DNA of 64,000 nucleotides from Pseudofabraea citricarpa (taxonomy: Eukaryota; Ascomycota; Leotiomycetes; Helotiales; Dermateaceae). Below are positions 61,980 to 64,000 of this stretch, one piece after another. Numbering within the stretch: the first letter of the stretch is position 1; each line of letters opens with the position of its first letter. A program made the position numbers and the translations under genes. The DNA is taken from NCBI GenBank assembly GCA_029641185.1, contig JAPWGK010000006.1:124001-188000 (forward strand). The letters run 5' to 3'. The notes beneath the pieces are model-generated. The model ran no database searches and was not told where the DNA came from. It saw only the letters and a program-made list of their open reading frames with translations.

Positions 61980-64000
61980 GATTGCAGAACGTGCAATAAG
62001 AATAAGATACTTTTGTGGTTTTGATACCTATTTCCATGATTTGTCTATCCTTTAAAACAAGATTTTTCAACAAAAGAGCGCTTCAGTAATCAAACGCAGA
62101 CAAAGGAAAGCTAAGTGCCGATTTAAATCTAGGTGTTTATTGTGATCTTTGTACTGAGGTGTTGTTTTTAGGCAGACCTACTCGGAATTTATTCTGCCTA
62201 TCTAGATACTAAGTGGCCCTTTCTTTGTCTTTCCTTCCTTTGTTAACTTGTTCCAAATATCGTGGCTGCCACACAATGCACTTGTTCGTTAGTCTAGCAG
62301 AGACATTCTAGCTCCTTCCTCTATCAAGATCCTGGCAGTCGTTCTTGGAACACAAAATTGCTCGTAGTTCTTTTTCTTCCAAGTGGCAATCGAGTATATT
62401 TATTCAGACGGGTATCCTCCTTGAATAGATTATCACTGAAGTAGTTGGCATTTGGTTTGTGCTTAGCATCTTATCAGACCCAAACTTTACGATCGTGAAC
62501 ATACGGTAGAAGATCTTGCTCACATTACCTGGATATCAAAGGTGAGGGTCACTGTTCCTGCGTTACAGAACCTCTAAGAATGAAACCAAATGATAACAGA
62601 CAGTCCAGAGGGTTCCTTGCGGGTCCATAAGGAGTGCCTAACGAGCTTCAAGAGAGTATAGATTTTATTGCTAGAAGCTTCTCTCGTTTGTATGCTGTTC
62701 AGCAAGTTATATTCCAGCAGCAAGCAAGTTTGTTTCTCAATCCAAATCCTGTTCTTAGGTTGATGGTAATTGATTGCACTTTGAGTTTATCGCAAAAACA
62801 GCTCATCGGGCCTTGTTCCATGGGCCTTTTATTAGATCGTGTAGTTTCTGAATACAGATGGAAACACTCATACGCAGCAGAAATAAACTTAGCTATTTAC
62901 ATAAAGTATGTCTTGTTCTATACGAGGTCTCGGCATCTTCAACCTATCAAGTGTTTTGAACTGGATGTATTTATTACTAAAATCACCCCCTTTCCTATAC
63001 TTAAATCAAAGTATCCATGTGAGGAGTGTAGCTCGAAGCGTTGAGTTACACCAAACTTTGCCATTCACAAGCAGTACAGCAAAGCACATGGCGGTCTCCA
63101 CTTTGATCGACAAGTCGTATTTGTTCCAGCAGTGCTTGTGGGACTTGATGCATACGTGATCTCGAAGCACACCGCTTTGAGCTGGCCACATCCAAAGACA
63201 CCGCGCTTACCATCCCTCCAGTGCATACATAAATGATTCATTGCCTCCAGTCAAGACTGCGACTTTCTAGCAACATTCTCTGTGGGTTTGTATGGTGGTC
63301 GGATATGGTTAAACTTCTTGGTCCAAGAATGCATTTCCTGGTGAATCGCTTGAACACGTTGAAGAAGGCAGCTAATCTGATTGGTCAGCGCATCACACAA
63401 GGCTCGAGAGCTATCCCACGACCTTCATGTTAATGCTTTGCTATCTCTCTCACTACATCAAACTAACAACTTCTCCGTTAACTGAACAGCACAGCAAACC
63501 GCCTTTTGGAAGATATCATCAAACCATCCAGAAAACGCATTACCACCTGGTAATACGCATATCCGTTTCCTCGCCCCGTTCACGTCCTCAACCGCTTCAA
63601 CGATAGCTTCCCATTCGCGCTCTGATAACATCTGGACTGGTCAACACCGTGCCATCCTATTCCCCCCTCACCAGGAATCTTCCTGCACTTCAAACACCTT
63701 TAAAAACGCCGTGTCCCCCAGAGGTCACAGCGAGGTGGACTTGAAGTGACCGGAAGATCTTCCGCTTACCACTCTTTGCGACACATGAGTAATCTTCTGT
63801 GGAAATACTATCTCGAGGATGACGTCGATAAATTTCGACGCCTACTGGCAAATACAAGCCAAAACACACAATATACACCGAAAGGGCATGGAGGAGTAAA
63901 CACGCATGGGAACAGCTGGGGAACTGTGGCGGGCAGCCCAGGTGGATTTGCCACTTCTCCTAGAACTACTGTAAAGCATCGCAAAGCTTCAGGTCATGGT
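61980..64000. other. Right-edge region, no credible gene
   Basis: About 2 kb, AT-rich up to roughly 63 kb. The longest frame (62634-63044) does not begin with ATG and shows no family features. Nothing like a tRNA or mobile element is apparent. Part of a gene continuing beyond the window cannot be ruled out. Confidence 0.4.

Noticed and set aside
62634..63044. 136-codon plus-strand frame
   Set aside because: Begins at GTG rather than ATG, no homologous motif, AT-rich region.

Overview
The window is nuclear DNA of a filamentous ascomycete (Pezizomycotina). Most genes are split by short introns, usually about 45-100 bp, with GTAAGT-like donors and CTRAC-type branch sites. The gene set fits: a pentafunctional AROM polypeptide, ATP-citrate lyase encoded by two divergent genes, Atg13, a GH72 cell-wall glucanosyltransferase and an RTA1 transporter. 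A Leotiomycete-like relative is my best guess, but that is an impression and nothing in the sequence proves it. I found no tRNA, rRNA, CRISPR array or intact transposon. I rebuilt 20 protein genes with exon boundaries by following reading frames through splice sites; two more Cys-rich ORFs are less certain, and one left-edge ORF is doubtful.

Layout, left to right. 1-7.3 kb: AROM (minus) with a gene-poor flank on each side. 7.3-15.3 kb: a ten-exon sterol-glucosyltransferase-like GT28 enzyme, an RTA1-family membrane protein and a secreted GH3 beta-glucosidase. 15.3-19.8 kb: a 4.5-kb stretch without a credible gene, containing palindromic TACTGTA/CTACAGC arrays. 19.8-25.8 kb: a small Ser-rich protein, a small mitochondrial-type protein, a Syn8-like Qc-SNARE and a RING/TRAF zinc-finger protein. 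27-30.5 kb: two divergent genes for Cys/His-rich proteins of unknown function, then the small subunit of DNA polymerase delta. 30.8-36.1 kb: the ACL1/ACL2 pair sharing a 1.29-kb divergent promoter. 37.2-43.9 kb: GH72 glucanosyltransferase, amidase-signature hydrolase and elongin C. 45.2-50.9 kb: an Aur1-like PAP2 enzyme, a macrodomain-sirtuin fusion and a FabG-like short-chain reductase. 51-59.2 kb: the SUMO E1 subunit Uba2, a queuosine-salvage (DUF2419) protein and Atg13. 59.2-64 kb: mostly non-coding, with one small Cys-rich ORF.

Most genes are unlinked housekeeping functions: shikimate pathway, cytosolic acetyl-CoA supply, cell wall and sphingolipid synthesis, SUMO/cullin ligase components, autophagy initiation, replication and tRNA base salvage. 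The most unusual locus is at 47-51 kb. It carries a zinc-macrodomain fused to a class M (SirTM-type) sirtuin, predicted to be an ADP-ribosylation writer and eraser in one chain. A mitochondrial-type 3-oxoacyl-ACP reductase is divergently transcribed beside it. In bacteria such sirtuins act on lipoylated carrier proteins, and mitochondrial fatty acid synthesis makes the lipoate precursor, so the proximity merits a synteny test.

Coordinates of spliced genes span introns; exon limits are in the evidence text. Splice sites are inferred from frame and consensus, not from transcripts.
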